From Sphingobacterium thalpophilum (GTDB lineage: Bacteria > Bacteroidota > Bacteroidia > Sphingobacteriales > Sphingobacteriaceae), in the NCBI RefSeq assembly GCF_901482695.1, contig NZ_LR590484.1, positions 2,604,001-2,668,000 on the forward strand: 64,000 nt of DNA. Direction: 5' to 3'. The position numbers and the translations under genes were made by a program. Each line of letters starts with the position of its first letter. Positions within the stretch are counted from its first letter, which is position 1. Under the pieces are notes generated by a model. It searched no databases. It was given only the letters and a program-made list of their open reading frames with translations, and was not told the DNA's origin. Shown piece after piece: positions 1 to 9,228 of this stretch.

Positions 1-129
1 ATATAGTTCTGTTTTCTTTTCTTTTGCCTCGGTAAATGTGGAGTATGTACTTGAATCGGTATAGATCACAAGTATCATGGCGATGGCCACAGCAATGATA
101 GCGATTAGAATGATCGAACTTTTTTTCAT
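1..129 (-). CDS. ccmE: Cytochrome c maturation protein CcmE, N-terminal part (partial)
   Basis: The reverse strand encodes 43 residues before the window edge: a start MKKSSIILIAII, one hydrophobic segment (about residues 5-23), then a short periplasmic stretch with STYSTFTEAKEKK. CcmE is the periplasmic, membrane-anchored haem chaperone that binds haem covalently and passes it to the cytochrome c synthetase. Bacteroidota CcmE proteins start with one anchor followed by a similar STYxTFxEA motif, which is the basis of the call. The haem-binding histidine lies outside the window, so function cannot be checked. The start ATG is at 127-129. It is divergent from the lipid A deacylase gene. Confidence 0.72.
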   Translation of the reverse strand, partial: MKKSSIILIAIIAVAIAMILVIYTDSSTYSTFTEAKEKKTELY

Positions 130-455
130 TCGTTTAAATTATTTATAATGTATCAATTTCTTTATCCGGGTGAACCAATCACAAGACCTGTTCAGCGGCG
201 ATATTGTGCCTAAGAGAGCCCGACCGTCCAAACAGGAGAAGATTGGCCCTAACAGACACTTAACCGAATGCAAAATTACGAATAGATTTGCGAAGAAAGG
301 AATAATGCAACTTTTCGGTATTATTTATATTTGTTCTAAATAGATTGGCAGAGTTGAAAAAATATGCGATATTAGAATGCTTTTGAATAATTTCAATGGA
401 GATTTAATATTTTGGTGCTGGCGATATTGCATGAATTTTACAATTGCCTGTTAAT
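130..455. other. Intergenic region between divergent ccmE and lpxR-like genes
   Basis: No open reading frame that looks coding. A minus-strand promoter-like -7 box reads as TAATTTTG at 271-278 (facing ccmE), and a plus-strand TATATTTG lies at 326-333 (facing the deacylase gene). Both match the Bacteroidota TAnnTTTG consensus, but neither has a clear TTTG box 18-20 bp upstream. The stretch is otherwise AT-rich without obvious repeats. Confidence 0.4.
271..278 (-). promoter_or_regulatory. Possible -7 element of the ccmE promoter
   Basis: On the minus strand the sequence reads TAATTTTG, an exact match to the Bacteroidota -7 consensus TAnnTTTG. It would give a leader of about 135 nt to ccmE. No good -33 TTTG is seen, so this is a weak call. 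Confidence 0.3.
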
Positions 456-1415
456 ATGAATGTTGCTTTGCGGTCTTTACTGCTATGGTATGGAATTGTA
501 TTTCCATTTTTTTTTGTTTTTGGGCAGGTAAGATGGCGCAATCAGGAAGTCTCCGTTCAGAACGACAATGACGTTTATTTGTTGATCGGACAGGACCGTT
601 ATTACACCAATGGCATCAATGTCAATTACCGGATAGCTTTGCCATCGGCCGGACCGCAGCCGCAGTCTAATACCGTGCTGGACTTTGAGATCGGGCAGCG
701 AATTTACAATGGCATCAGCATCCTCGATTACCGCGGGCAGCCGAAGGACTATGACCGGCCTTTTGCGGGATATTTATATTTAAGTGGTGGCGCAACACGC
801 TTTTTATCTGCTGATCAGCTGATAGAGGGAAAAGTGGAGTTCGGGCAGATCGGACAGCGCTCTTACGGCGAAGAGGCCCAGCGGTTTATCCATCATCTAT
901 TTGGTATGTATGAGGCAACAGGCTGGGATACACAGCTTAGCAATGCATTTGGTGTCGATCTGCATGCAAAATATTTGAAAGGGCTTTACCGCAATCGCGC
1001 ACAGTCCTTTGATCTGGGGGTAAAAACACAGGCCGTGCTTGGGATGAACAATACGAATATTCAGGCCGGACTGCCGGTACGGGTTGGTAAGCTGAAGCCC
1101 TATCAGGCTTCCACCTTCACCTATGGTCATCTGACACAGGCCCGGCAGGCCGGAGAGAAGGAATGGTATTTTGTTTACCAGCCCAGCCTTGCGCGGATTT
1201 TTTATAATTCGACCATCCGGGGCGGCCTGGGCAAAGATGATCCTGTCGGCAGACTGTATCAGGTGGAACCTTGGATGATCAGCCACAGGGTCGGCTTTCA
1301 TTGGTCAGACCATAAGATCAATTATGGCATCAGCTATATTTTTAATTCGAAGGAACTGCAAGGGGTTTTTTACCGACACCAATACGGCGAGCTGTTTTTT
1401 TCCTACCGTTTCTGA
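456..1415 (+). CDS. Outer-membrane lipid A deacylase, LpxR family (DUF2219)
   Basis: A protein of 319 residues with an N-terminal signal peptide (hydrophobic core LLLWYGIVFPFFFVF, cleavage near FGQ) and an outer-membrane beta-barrel pattern ending in an aromatic residue (FFSYRF). The family signature NDND (about residues 36-39) followed by DRYYTNGI, and the IHHLFGMYEATGW region, correspond to the conserved Asn/Asp, Thr and His sites of LpxR. Known LpxR enzymes remove the 3'-acyloxyacyl chain of lipid A at the outer membrane. I chose the ATG at 456 over an upstream in-frame TTG at 444 because it gives a normal signal peptide. It ends 5 bp from the convergent symporter gene. The substrate in this organism is inferred. 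Confidence 0.75.
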   Translation: MNVALRSLLLWYGIVFPFFFVFGQVRWRNQEVSVQNDNDVYLLIGQDRYYTNGINVNYRIALPSAGPQPQSNTVLDFEIGQRIYNGISILDYRGQPKDYDRPFAGYLYLSGGATRFLSADQLIEGKVEFGQIGQRSYGEEAQRFIHHLFGMYEATGWDTQLSNAFGVDLHAKYLKGLYRNRAQSFDLGVKTQAVLGMNNTNIQAGLPVRVGKLKPYQASTFTYGHLTQARQAGEKEWYFVYQPSLARIFYNSTIRGGLGKDDPVGRLYQVEPWMISHRVGFHWSDHKINYGISYIFNSKELQGVFYRHQYGELFFSYRF

Positions 1416-1420
1416 GTCCG

Positions 1421-2710
1421 TCACTCAGAGCTGGCGGTTTCGTGCGGAGAGAGTTTTTGGCCCGTTAATCTCGCTGTCAGCATAGCGGCGACTGTATCCC
1501 CCGTGGCATTCAGCATTGTTGCTAATGGATCGACGAGTGTGGCAATGATCATAATCGAGGGTATCACTTCCGTCGGCATCTGGTATACCGATATGATCAG
1601 CATTTCACCGATATAGCCGCCATTCGGGATGCCGCCGGCAACGATGCTGACCAGCAACGTGATGCCCACTGCCATGATCAGATTGGCGGGATTGAAAAAA
1701 TCCTGCCCGCTGAGCAGCAGCGCCACATAGATCTTAAAGATACAGGAAATTGCCGAGCCATGTTTATGTAAGGTAGTCCCCAGTGGAATTACCACACTGG
1801 CGACCGTATCGGGAATGCCGATACTTTTGGCGGCAAGCAGGTTGGCCGGCATGGTTGCCAGGCTGCTGCAGCTGCTCAATGACGTCAGCGAAGGGAGAAT
1901 ATTATTCTTCCAGTAAAGCTTGACGCCCCTGATACCGTAGGCGAAAAAAGCAAATAGGCTGAATACGGTAAAAAAATACAGAAGTCCAAAGATGTAATAG
2001 AGCCCAATCGGCTTGGCGTAAAAGCCGAAGAGCTGTGGTCCCAGTGTACCGACCTGGTAGGCAAAATACGCACCGAGGCCGATAGGCGCGAGTCTCATGA
2101 CCATGACGAGCAGATTGCCCATGACCGCATTTCCCGAATTGATAAACTTTCTGAAAAGATCTCCGGCTGCCGCAGATTGACGTGTTGCGATGCCTACAAG
2201 AAAGGAGAATATAACAAATGCCAGCATATTCTGTCGCGACAACAGGCTAGAAAATTCACTCACGGTGAGGAAGCGGACGATCTTTTCTGCCCAGGAATCA
2301 TCCTTTGCCGTATCGATAATTTCCTTGCTCTGTTCGACCGGCAGATCTGTGCTAAGCGGAAAAAGATAGAGAAAAATAATGCTTGCCAGTCCAGCGATGA
2401 CAATGCCCACGATAAATACGGCAGCCATCGTACCAATGATGCGGCCCAGAACCCGGTCACCCTCGATATTGGCGACAGATGCTGCTATGGCAAAGAATAC
2501 CAGTGGTATGACGCTGACAAAGAGTAGGTTGAGAAAGATATCCCCGATTGGCTTAAGACTATCTACTGCATGAGGAAAAAAGATACCGATCACACTGCCA
2601 AGACTGATACCAAACAGCAGAAATAAAATACTGCCATAGTTGTGCAGGAAAGTTTTTGCTGCGTATTTCATCTCCCTATTTTTCTTTTCCATGAGCTCGC
2701 TTCGGTTCAT
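1421..2710 (-). CDS. Dicarboxylate/amino acid:cation symporter (DAACS family)
   Basis: 429 residues with about eight hydrophobic segments. The two re-entrant loop regions typical of the sodium:dicarboxylate symporter family are visible: the serine-rich SLSSCSSLATMP followed by PLGTTLHKHGSA, and near the C-terminus the DPLATMLNATGD motif. Family members carry glutamate, aspartate, succinate or neutral amino acids with Na+ or H+ across the inner membrane. The HKHGS tract stands where many glutamate carriers have NMDGT, so the substrate is uncertain. Alternative starts are at 2692 and 2671. It is convergent with the LpxR-like gene and stands alone on its strand. Confidence 0.85.
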   Translation of the reverse strand: MNRSELMEKKNREMKYAAKTFLHNYGSILFLLFGISLGSVIGIFFPHAVDSLKPIGDIFLNLLFVSVIPLVFFAIAASVANIEGDRVLGRIIGTMAAVFIVGIVIAGLASIIFLYLFPLSTDLPVEQSKEIIDTAKDDSWAEKIVRFLTVSEFSSLLSRQNMLAFVIFSFLVGIATRQSAAAGDLFRKFINSGNAVMGNLLVMVMRLAPIGLGAYFAYQVGTLGPQLFGFYAKPIGLYYIFGLLYFFTVFSLFAFFAYGIRGVKLYWKNNILPSLTSLSSCSSLATMPANLLAAKSIGIPDTVASVVIPLGTTLHKHGSAISCIFKIYVALLLSGQDFFNPANLIMAVGITLLVSIVAGGIPNGGYIGEMLIISVYQMPTEVIPSIMIIATLVDPLATMLNATGDTVAAMLTARLTGQKLSPHETASSE

Positions 2711-2941
2711 TAGGTTTGCGATTGTTTAGTCGTTTTGCCTGCTAAAATACTCTTTTTCATTTAATATTTGTGCCTATATACTGCCAATACCGGCACAAAC
2801 CTGCTATGCGTCCGACTTTCGCATTTTTACAGACTTTCAGAAATACTTACCTTTATACGCTGACTCGGCTGTTCACGTGGCCCGCACTTCTCTGGGCGAT
2901 GTAAGCCAGATGAGCCAACAGCAAATTAAAAAGAGAATAAG

Positions 2942-3607
2942 ATGGATTTTGTAACGACAGGAGATGGTTCGAAGACCTTATATAATGCGGCGATAGGAGA
3001 ATGCTATCACTCCAGACATGGCGCAGTGCAGGAGAGCAGACATGTATTTGTGAAGATGGGGCTAGAACATTATGTTCAGCAGACCGTAACAGGGGATATC
3101 GCTGTTTTGGAAGTCGGCTTTGGAACAGGGTTAAACTTGCTGCAGACAGGGGAGTATATTCTTGACAAACCCTTACAGGTAGATTATGTTGGTATTGAGG
3201 GCTTCCCTTTGCCCTTGGCCACTATTGCGGCAACGGGTTACGATGAAAGTGTGGATTCAGGACTGTGGTCCGCTTATCTTGAGGGGTACGAAAAAGCATT
3301 GGAGGGACCTATACAGCTGAATGCGGGATTGCAATTGCATATCGCGCACAGTCTTTTGATGGATTTTCAGTCCGACCGTCAATTTGATGTGGTTTATTTC
3401 GATGCTTTCGCGGCTGTTCACCAGCCTGAGATGTGGAACGATGCTGCCTTAGGACATGTGGCACAGTTTGTCCGGCCTGGAGGAGTTTTTGTTACCTATG
3501 CCATCACAGGCAACCTTAAACGCAGCATGAAATCGTTGGGTTTTAAGATTGAGAAAGCACCTGGTGCACCGGGAAAGAGAGAAATGCTGCGCGCTACCAG
3601 AATTTGA
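2942..3607 (+). CDS. mnmD: tRNA 5-aminomethyl-2-thiouridine methyltransferase (MnmD)
   Basis: 221 residues forming a stand-alone version of the methyltransferase half of E. coli MnmC. The SAM-binding glycine motif EVGFGTGLN is at residues 57-65, and the catalytic-region motif YFDAFAAVHQPEMW starts near 152. The enzyme makes the last methyl transfer to mnm5s2U at wobble position 34 of certain tRNAs. The FAD-dependent MnmC(o) domain is absent, as is usual outside gammaproteobacteria. The ATG at 2942 gives the standard N-terminus. It is probably monocistronic: the sigma-factor gene downstream has its own promoter. Confidence 0.88.
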   Translation: MDFVTTGDGSKTLYNAAIGECYHSRHGAVQESRHVFVKMGLEHYVQQTVTGDIAVLEVGFGTGLNLLQTGEYILDKPLQVDYVGIEGFPLPLATIAATGYDESVDSGLWSAYLEGYEKALEGPIQLNAGLQLHIAHSLLMDFQSDRQFDVVYFDAFAAVHQPEMWNDAALGHVAQFVRPGGVFVTYAITGNLKRSMKSLGFKIEKAPGAPGKREMLRATRI

Positions 3608-3642
3608 TGCTTACTGTCGTCCCCTTTAAGTTATAGCAACTG

Positions 3643-3673
3643 TTTGATAATCTAAAAAGTATTTCTAATTTAG
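3643..3673 (+). promoter_or_regulatory. Promoter of the first ECF sigma gene
   Basis: TTTG at 3643-3646, a 19-bp spacer, then TAATTTAG at 3666-3673. This fits the Bacteroidota housekeeping promoter (TTTG, about 19 bp, TAnnTTTG) with one mismatch in the -7 box. It lies 43 bp upstream of the ATG at 3717, which also supports that start. Confidence 0.65.
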
Positions 3674-3716
3674 CCAAGCTAACAAAGGTAACCTATTGAT
3701 TACTTTTCACTACCTC

Positions 3717-4298
3717 ATGACAGATTCGCAGTTGATAGACAGTTTGAAAGAAGACGGCCAGGCGGGCTTCGTAGCCATCTATCATAGATACTACAAGCAG
3801 CTGCTTTTTTTTATTTCCCGCTACGTCAACGATACGGATGCCGCTGAGGAAATTGTGGCCGATGTATTTGTGAAGCTGTGGTCCCGCAGGCTGGATTTCC
3901 ACTCGATGGACAGCCTGCGCGCATTTCTCTACATCGTTGCCAAGAATGCAAGCCTCAATGTCATCCGGACCAATCGTTCCAGAGGGATCCAGGAACCATT
4001 GTCCGCTTATGAAGACATGCTTATGGATGATCAGGATGTCTTCTCCGATATGATTTATGCAGAACTTATTCACGCCATTTTCAACGAAGTGGAGAAACTG
4101 CCGGAAAAGCAGCGGGAAGTATTTAATCTCACCTTCATCGAAGATAAAACTGTGGAAGAAATCGCAGAACAGCTCCAGATAAGCCCCGCAGCAGTCTATA
4201 CCAACCGCTCCCGTGCGATAAGTACCATAAAAGATCTGCTGGGACCAAAAGACGCTTTAACCATATTTGCCTTTTTAACCCTTATTGACAAAAATTAG
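3717..4298 (+). CDS. ECF RNA polymerase sigma-70 factor (Bacteroidetes expansion type)
   Basis: 193 residues with sigma region 2 (FVAIYHRYYKQLLFFISRYV through EEIVADVFVKLW) and region 4 (LPEKQREVFNLTFIEDKTVEEIAEQLQISPAAVYTNRSRA), and no region 3, as in ECF factors. A hydrophobic tail (LTIFAFLTLI) ends the protein. It would direct polymerase to the SusCD operon and be held in check by the FecR-type anti-sigma factor encoded 177 bp downstream. I use the ATG at 3717, not an in-frame TTG at 3696, because residues MTDSQLIDSLKE match the usual start and the promoter sits just upstream. Confidence 0.9.
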   Translation: MTDSQLIDSLKEDGQAGFVAIYHRYYKQLLFFISRYVNDTDAAEEIVADVFVKLWSRRLDFHSMDSLRAFLYIVAKNASLNVIRTNRSRGIQEPLSAYEDMLMDDQDVFSDMIYAELIHAIFNEVEKLPEKQREVFNLTFIEDKTVEEIAEQLQISPAAVYTNRSRAISTIKDLLGPKDALTIFAFLTLIDKN

Positions 4299-4359
4299 CA
4301 TGGAACACTAAGGTTTTCAATCCAAACTTTCGTCATCACTCACGTATAAATCAATATAC

Positions 4360-4409
4360 CTGAAAAGTGATAATATCTCTTATTATCAGTGTTTTTAAAA
4401 GTTTTTCAG
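4360..4409 (+). terminator. Nested hairpins after the sigma gene
   Basis: An inner stem TGATAATA/TATTATCA (4368-4375 with 4381-4388, 5-nt loop) is followed by GTGTTTTT. An outer pair CTGAAAA/TTTTCAG encloses it (4360-4366 with 4403-4409). It lies between sigma and fecR and could stop or attenuate transcription from the sigma promoter. Confidence 0.45.
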
Positions 4410-4475
4410 GTTTTGCTGTAAGATAATCCGGCCGCCTGTGTTTTTATTGTAGAAAAGAACACGAGTAACACCATC

Positions 4476-5651
4476 ATGTACCAAATTGACCATATCATTC
4501 AGCTGCTTCATGCATATCTCAAAGGAGAACTTCCTGCTGAACAACATCAGGAGCTTGAGCAGCTATTTAAAAAATATCCGCAGCTGCATACAAAGATAAA
4601 GAAACTCGAAGATCCCGGACAGTTACGAAAAGAATTGCAGGCCTATTCGGAGATACAGGAAAAGGAAACCGGAAGGCGGGAAGAACGCATACTGTCCAAC
4701 ATTATACAGCGGATCGGTTACCCGACAAAGGCAAACCCCAGTATTCGACGTAGAAGATATGGCTGGTATGCTGTTGCTGCCTGCCTGATCGGGTTAATAG
4801 GGCTGGTATTCTGGAAAATGAATTTGGACAAAACTGCCCCGGCCAATGAGACGGCTAAACTCGCTGCTGCACTGCTCCCCGGAGGCAATAAAGCGACCTT
4901 GCAGCTTGCTGATGGTACAGAGCTGGGGCTTGATCAGCAGCAGGGCGGAATTGTTATGGGTGAGAATATTACGTATCAGGACGGGTCATTGGCCTTGGCT
5001 GCAGGTGGAGAGGACGGGCGTATGATGACCTTGTCTACACCCAAAGGAGGACAATACCAGATTAAGCTGTCCGATGGAACCAAAGTATGGCTAAATGCGG
5101 ATACACGTCTCCGCTATCCTAACAAGTTTGTTGCAGAGCGTATAGTGGAGCTGGACGGGGAAGCCTATTTTGAGGTGACTAAAGTAGCTGGAAAGCCGTT
5201 TATCGTTGCCACAAAAAAGGAGAAAATAAAGGTCCTGGGTACACACTTTAATGTGTACTCATTCGCGCAGGAACAGGAATCCAAGGTGTCGTTGTTGGAA
5301 GGGAAGGTACAGGTCTCTATTCCTGCAGGGAACACAAAAACATTGCATCCGGGAGAACAAACGGTGCTGTCAGGCGAAAACCTGCTGGTGCAGCAGGTAC
5401 CGGTGGATGAAGCCATTGCCTGGACAAATGATGAGTTTATGTTTAGCGACGAGCCACTGGGAACAGCACTGACACAGGTAGCGCGGTGGTATGATATCGA
5501 AATAGAGGTGGACCCGGCATTGGCAGGGATCAAACTCTGGGGCTCGGTATCGCGGCTAGATAATTTTGATAAAGTACTCCATATCATTAAAATGACAGAT
5601 GATAAAATTAAAATTCAAATAGAAGGGAGGAGGGTTAAATTGATGAAATAA
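4476..5651 (+). CDS. FecR-type anti-sigma factor with DUF4974 domain
   Basis: 391 residues. A cytoplasmic N-terminal segment (1-95), rich in charged residues, would bind the ECF sigma factor. One transmembrane helix (about 96-115, WYAVAACLIGLIGLVFW) follows, then a periplasmic FecR domain (about 185-300, with TPKGGQYQIKLSDGTKVWLN and FEVTK) and a C-terminal DUF4974 domain (about 320-390). The periplasmic part is expected to sense the STN domain of the SusC protein encoded next. The gene lies between its presumed sigma partner and susC, the standard order for this cell-surface signalling type in Bacteroidota. Confidence 0.92.
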   Translation: MYQIDHIIQLLHAYLKGELPAEQHQELEQLFKKYPQLHTKIKKLEDPGQLRKELQAYSEIQEKETGRREERILSNIIQRIGYPTKANPSIRRRRYGWYAVAACLIGLIGLVFWKMNLDKTAPANETAKLAAALLPGGNKATLQLADGTELGLDQQQGGIVMGENITYQDGSLALAAGGEDGRMMTLSTPKGGQYQIKLSDGTKVWLNADTRLRYPNKFVAERIVELDGEAYFEVTKVAGKPFIVATKKEKIKVLGTHFNVYSFAQEQESKVSLLEGKVQVSIPAGNTKTLHPGEQTVLSGENLLVQQVPVDEAIAWTNDEFMFSDEPLGTALTQVARWYDIEIEVDPALAGIKLWGSVSRLDNFDKVLHIIKMTDDKIKIQIEGRRVKLMK

Positions 5652-5781
5652 AGAATACTTCGAACATCAATGCTATTTCATCCAATAAGCTGAGGAAGGT
5701 GGCACTTCCCCAGCCAAAGTGGTCTGAAATATAATAAAATGTGCTTAACTGTTTATTAAACTAACAAACCAATCAAATGTA

Positions 5782-8700
5782 ATGAAAAAGTATAAATACC
5801 TCATTATTATGAAAATGATAATTATACTTCTTTTGTTTACTGTCGGGCAGCTCCATGCCGGAAGTTTTGCCCAGACAGTGAACATCAAAAAGAAGAATAG
5901 TTCGATGGCAACCATATTCCGTGAAATAAAAAAGCAGACCGGTTATACAGTCCTGTGCAGATCGGAAATCGTCAAGAATACACCTGCGGTGACGGTCGAA
6001 TTTAATAATGTACCCTTGGACCGGGCACTCAAAGAGCTGCTTTTGCCATATGGACTGACCTATATTACGGACGGTAGATCTATCGTTGTTAAACCGGGGA
6101 AAATAACTCATTTAGGAGCCTCCCCGACAAATGATGCTATTAAAGAGCATTCCAGCTTAATGCAGAAGAATGTTCGCGGTCAGGTGACCGACCAGCAGGG
6201 GAAACCGTTGTCGGGAGTCAGCGTCACGGTAAAAGGTACCAAGACTACCGTAGGCACAGACCAGGATGGAAGCTATTCGGTTGTTGCCGGTCGTGGCGAG
6301 ACCTTGGTGTTCAGTTTTTTAGGGTACGAGCGTAAAGAGATTGAAGTCGATGCAGAAATCCTGAATGTAAGTTTGCAGTTTAGCCAGTCCGATTTGGAGG
6401 AAGTGGTCGTCACTGGGTATGGAACATTTAAGAAATCGGACTACACGGGATCGGCGTCAACAATCCGGACGGAACGCATGGCAGATGTTCCGGCGGTCAA
6501 CTTTTCGACTATGCTTCAAGGAAATGCTCCCGGTGTTCAGGTTAACTCATTATCCGGACAGCCGGGAGGAGAAACAGATATTCGTATCCGTGGGATGGGA
6601 TCCATCAATGCTTCCAATAAACCACTATTTGTCATCGATGGTGTGCCTGTGATGTCAGGTGATATTTCTTCGAGCAGCTCCAACAATGCTGGTCTGGACG
6701 TGATGTCTACCTTAAGCAGTGCAGATATTGAGCAGATTACAGTCATTAAAGATGCTGCAGCGGCATCACTTTACGGTTCACGAGCTGCTGGGGGAGTAAT
6801 TCTGATCACAACAAAATCAGGCAAAGCAGGCAGGCCTGTTTTCACCGTTAAAGCGGACTACGGTCTTTCGGGGCAGGCAACAGATTTTCGGGAAGTCATG
6901 GACGGACCACAAAGGCGTGAGATGCTTCTGGAAGGACTCCGCAATAAAGCTCGATACCTGGACAAGTTAACGGATGAAGCTAAAATTGATGAATATGCAC
7001 AAGCCAATATCGATAAATACGCTCCGATTCCAGTCGGTGGCTGGGCAGACTGGAAAAAGGCATTGTTTCGTCGGCATTCTCCTTTCCGGAATGCGGATCT
7101 ATCTGCCTCCGGTGGTGATAGCAAATTATCCTATTATACGTCATTGGGTTATACCAATCAAACAGGCTTATCCTATCAATCAGGGTTCGAACGTCTTACT
7201 GGACGATTGAACGTGAAATATAAGATGAACGAGAAAATGGAGCTCGGCGCGAATATTTTATATTCCAATATCGCGCAGGATGTCAATTCCGAAGGTGGAA
7301 CGTATACCTCACCGATTTATTCAACACGGCATAAGATCACGGCTTCTGAACCTATTTACAACGAAGATGGGTCGTTTTTTCTGGATTTCTTTTCCAACGG
7401 GCCACGCAATCCGAAGGCTTCCTCGCTTTACAATTTTAGACGGGAAAAAGCCGATCGCTCATTCAATACCATTTTTGCAAACTACAAATTTATCGAAGGC
7501 CTTGTGTTTAATACGACGTTCAGCTTGGATCATACAACGACCCGGTACAATTCATGGTTTGATCCGCGTACCTCGGATGGCGAAAAGACCAATGGTTCCT
7601 TAACCACAAGTTTTTCGGATTACAAACAGATGGTATGGCGCAATAGCCTTACCTATACCAAAACGATTGCAGATAGGCATCATCTGGATGTGCTGGGAGG
7701 ATACGAAGTCAACAGTTACCGTAAAGAAAGTATTGATGGCTCAAAAGATAACTTTCCGACGGTAGACAAGATCGTGTTGTCCAATGGTTCGGTATTGACC
7801 GACGTTTCAGGAGCTAATTCAGAATGGCGTTTACTGTCATACCTTTCGCGGGCCAACTATAATTATGATGACCGGTATTTTCTGGGCGCTAGTGTTCGTA
7901 TGGATGGCAGTTCAAGAATTCACCGCAGCAACCGCTGGGGAACATTCTGGTCATTGTCCGGCGCCTGGAAGTTCACCAACGAAGGATTTATGGGCGGCCT
8001 ACGTGATGTGGTCAGTGATGGTAAAGTCCGCGTATCTTATGGTACTAATGGTACTTTGCCCAGCAGCTTCTACACCTATATGGATCTTACGGGCTTTGGA
8101 TATCCATATAAGAACAACCCCGGAATGCGGGAGATACAGCTTGGTAATCCCGGTTTGAAATGGGAGAAACAGAACAATCTGAATATTGGATTAGACCTTC
8201 GTTTGTTTGAGCGGGTAGGCCTTACGCTGGAGTGGTATCAGCGTCAGTCTTCGGACTTGCTGAATGATGTGCCGACATCTTACACGACTGGATTTTCATC
8301 GTATCTGAGCAATATCGGAACAATCCGCAATTCAGGCATAGAGCTTGATCTGAATGTTGACGTTTTACGAAAAGGACCATTTAAATGGACATCGGCCCTG
8401 AATTTTGGAATGAACCGTAACAAGACAATTGCCTTGTCAGATGGTAGTTTCGAACTGCGGGACGGTACGCAGATTCACCGCGTGGGTCAGCCCTGGTATA
8501 GTTACTATCTGATTGAGTTTGCTGGGATAAATAAAGAGACTGGTGTACCGCAGTATTACATAAATGATCCTGCCGACCTTGGGTCTAGAGCCATTACCGA
8601 GGACTATAATGCGGCCAACCGTATCCTTTACAAGAGTGCAGATCCAAAGCTTGTCGGCGGTTTTACCAATACATTCCGCTATAAGTTTTTGGATTTAAAT

Positions 8701-9132
8701 TTTACATGGACTTATTCACTGGGCGGCTATTCGTATGATAACGGTGCACAGAAAACAGAACTGGGCGGAAAAACCGGATATGACAATATTCCGAAATACT
8801 ATGAACGTAGATGGCAAAAGCCGGGGGATGAGACTGATATTGAAATGTTCATGGTCGGCAACAAGTATGATATGAGCAGTGTTGCCAACACACGGCGAGT
8901 GCATTCTACGGATCACATCCGGCTAAAGAATCTGACTTTTGGTGTTTCTATTCCACAACATATTTCACGCCGTCTCAAAGTAAGCAATATCAGGGCATTT
9001 TGTTCAGGCATGAATTTGTTAACCTTTGCTGCTTATAAAAATTATGATCCCGAGGTTCCTGTGAATGGATCAGTCTATTTTGAGTCTCCGAAACTGAAGA
9101 CAGTAACCTTCGGTTTGGACGTGAAATTTTAA
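5782..9132 (+). CDS. SusC/RagA-family TonB-linked outer-membrane transporter with STN domain
   Basis: 1116 residues. A signal peptide (about 1-30) is followed by an STN signalling domain (about 35-105), a carboxypeptidase-like beta-sandwich (131-200, VRGQVTDQQGKPLSGVSVTVKG), a TonB-box-like EEVVVTGYG (206-214), a plug (about 215-340, with the IRIRGMGSINASNKPLFVIDG core) and a 22-strand-type barrel ending in LKTVTFGLDVKF. It should form the outer-membrane channel of a SusCD pump. The STN domain makes it the signal transducer for the upstream FecR and sigma factor. The cargo is unknown: no glycoside hydrolase, sulfatase or peptidase accompanies it. Confidence 0.95.
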   Translation: MKKYKYLIIMKMIIILLLFTVGQLHAGSFAQTVNIKKKNSSMATIFREIKKQTGYTVLCRSEIVKNTPAVTVEFNNVPLDRALKELLLPYGLTYITDGRSIVVKPGKITHLGASPTNDAIKEHSSLMQKNVRGQVTDQQGKPLSGVSVTVKGTKTTVGTDQDGSYSVVAGRGETLVFSFLGYERKEIEVDAEILNVSLQFSQSDLEEVVVTGYGTFKKSDYTGSASTIRTERMADVPAVNFSTMLQGNAPGVQVNSLSGQPGGETDIRIRGMGSINASNKPLFVIDGVPVMSGDISSSSSNNAGLDVMSTLSSADIEQITVIKDAAAASLYGSRAAGGVILITTKSGKAGRPVFTVKADYGLSGQATDFREVMDGPQRREMLLEGLRNKARYLDKLTDEAKIDEYAQANIDKYAPIPVGGWADWKKALFRRHSPFRNADLSASGGDSKLSYYTSLGYTNQTGLSYQSGFERLTGRLNVKYKMNEKMELGANILYSNIAQDVNSEGGTYTSPIYSTRHKITASEPIYNEDGSFFLDFFSNGPRNPKASSLYNFRREKADRSFNTIFANYKFIEGLVFNTTFSLDHTTTRYNSWFDPRTSDGEKTNGSLTTSFSDYKQMVWRNSLTYTKTIADRHHLDVLGGYEVNSYRKESIDGSKDNFPTVDKIVLSNGSVLTDVSGANSEWRLLSYLSRANYNYDDRYFLGASVRMDGSSRIHRSNRWGTFWSLSGAWKFTNEGFMGGLRDVVSDGKVRVSYGTNGTLPSSFYTYMDLTGFGYPYKNNPGMREIQLGNPGLKWEKQNNLNIGLDLRLFERVGLTLEWYQRQSSDLLNDVPTSYTTGFSSYLSNIGTIRNSGIELDLNVDVLRKGPFKWTSALNFGMNRNKTIALSDGSFELRDGTQIHRVGQPWYSYYLIEFAGINKETGVPQYYINDPADLGSRAITEDYNAANRILYKSADPKLVGGFTNTFRYKFLDLNFTWTYSLGGYSYDNGAQKTELGGKTGYDNIPKYYERRWQKPGDETDIEMFMVGNKYDMSSVANTRRVHSTDHIRLKNLTFGVSIPQHISRRLKVSNIRAFCSGMNLLTFAAYKNYDPEVPVNGSVYFESPKLKTVTFGLDVKF

Positions 9133-9228
9133 TAGCAGATGAAAAAAAATATATACTATGAAGCCTGCCAATTCTATTCAAACAGTGATAATCAGGCAGC
9201 TTCGTTACAATTGAAAAAAAATAAGGGG

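Noticed and set aside
5652..5781. A housekeeping-type promoter directly upstream of susC
   Set aside because: No TTTG/TAnnTTTG pair is present. Transcription is more likely driven by the ECF sigma factor, whose site I cannot recognise.
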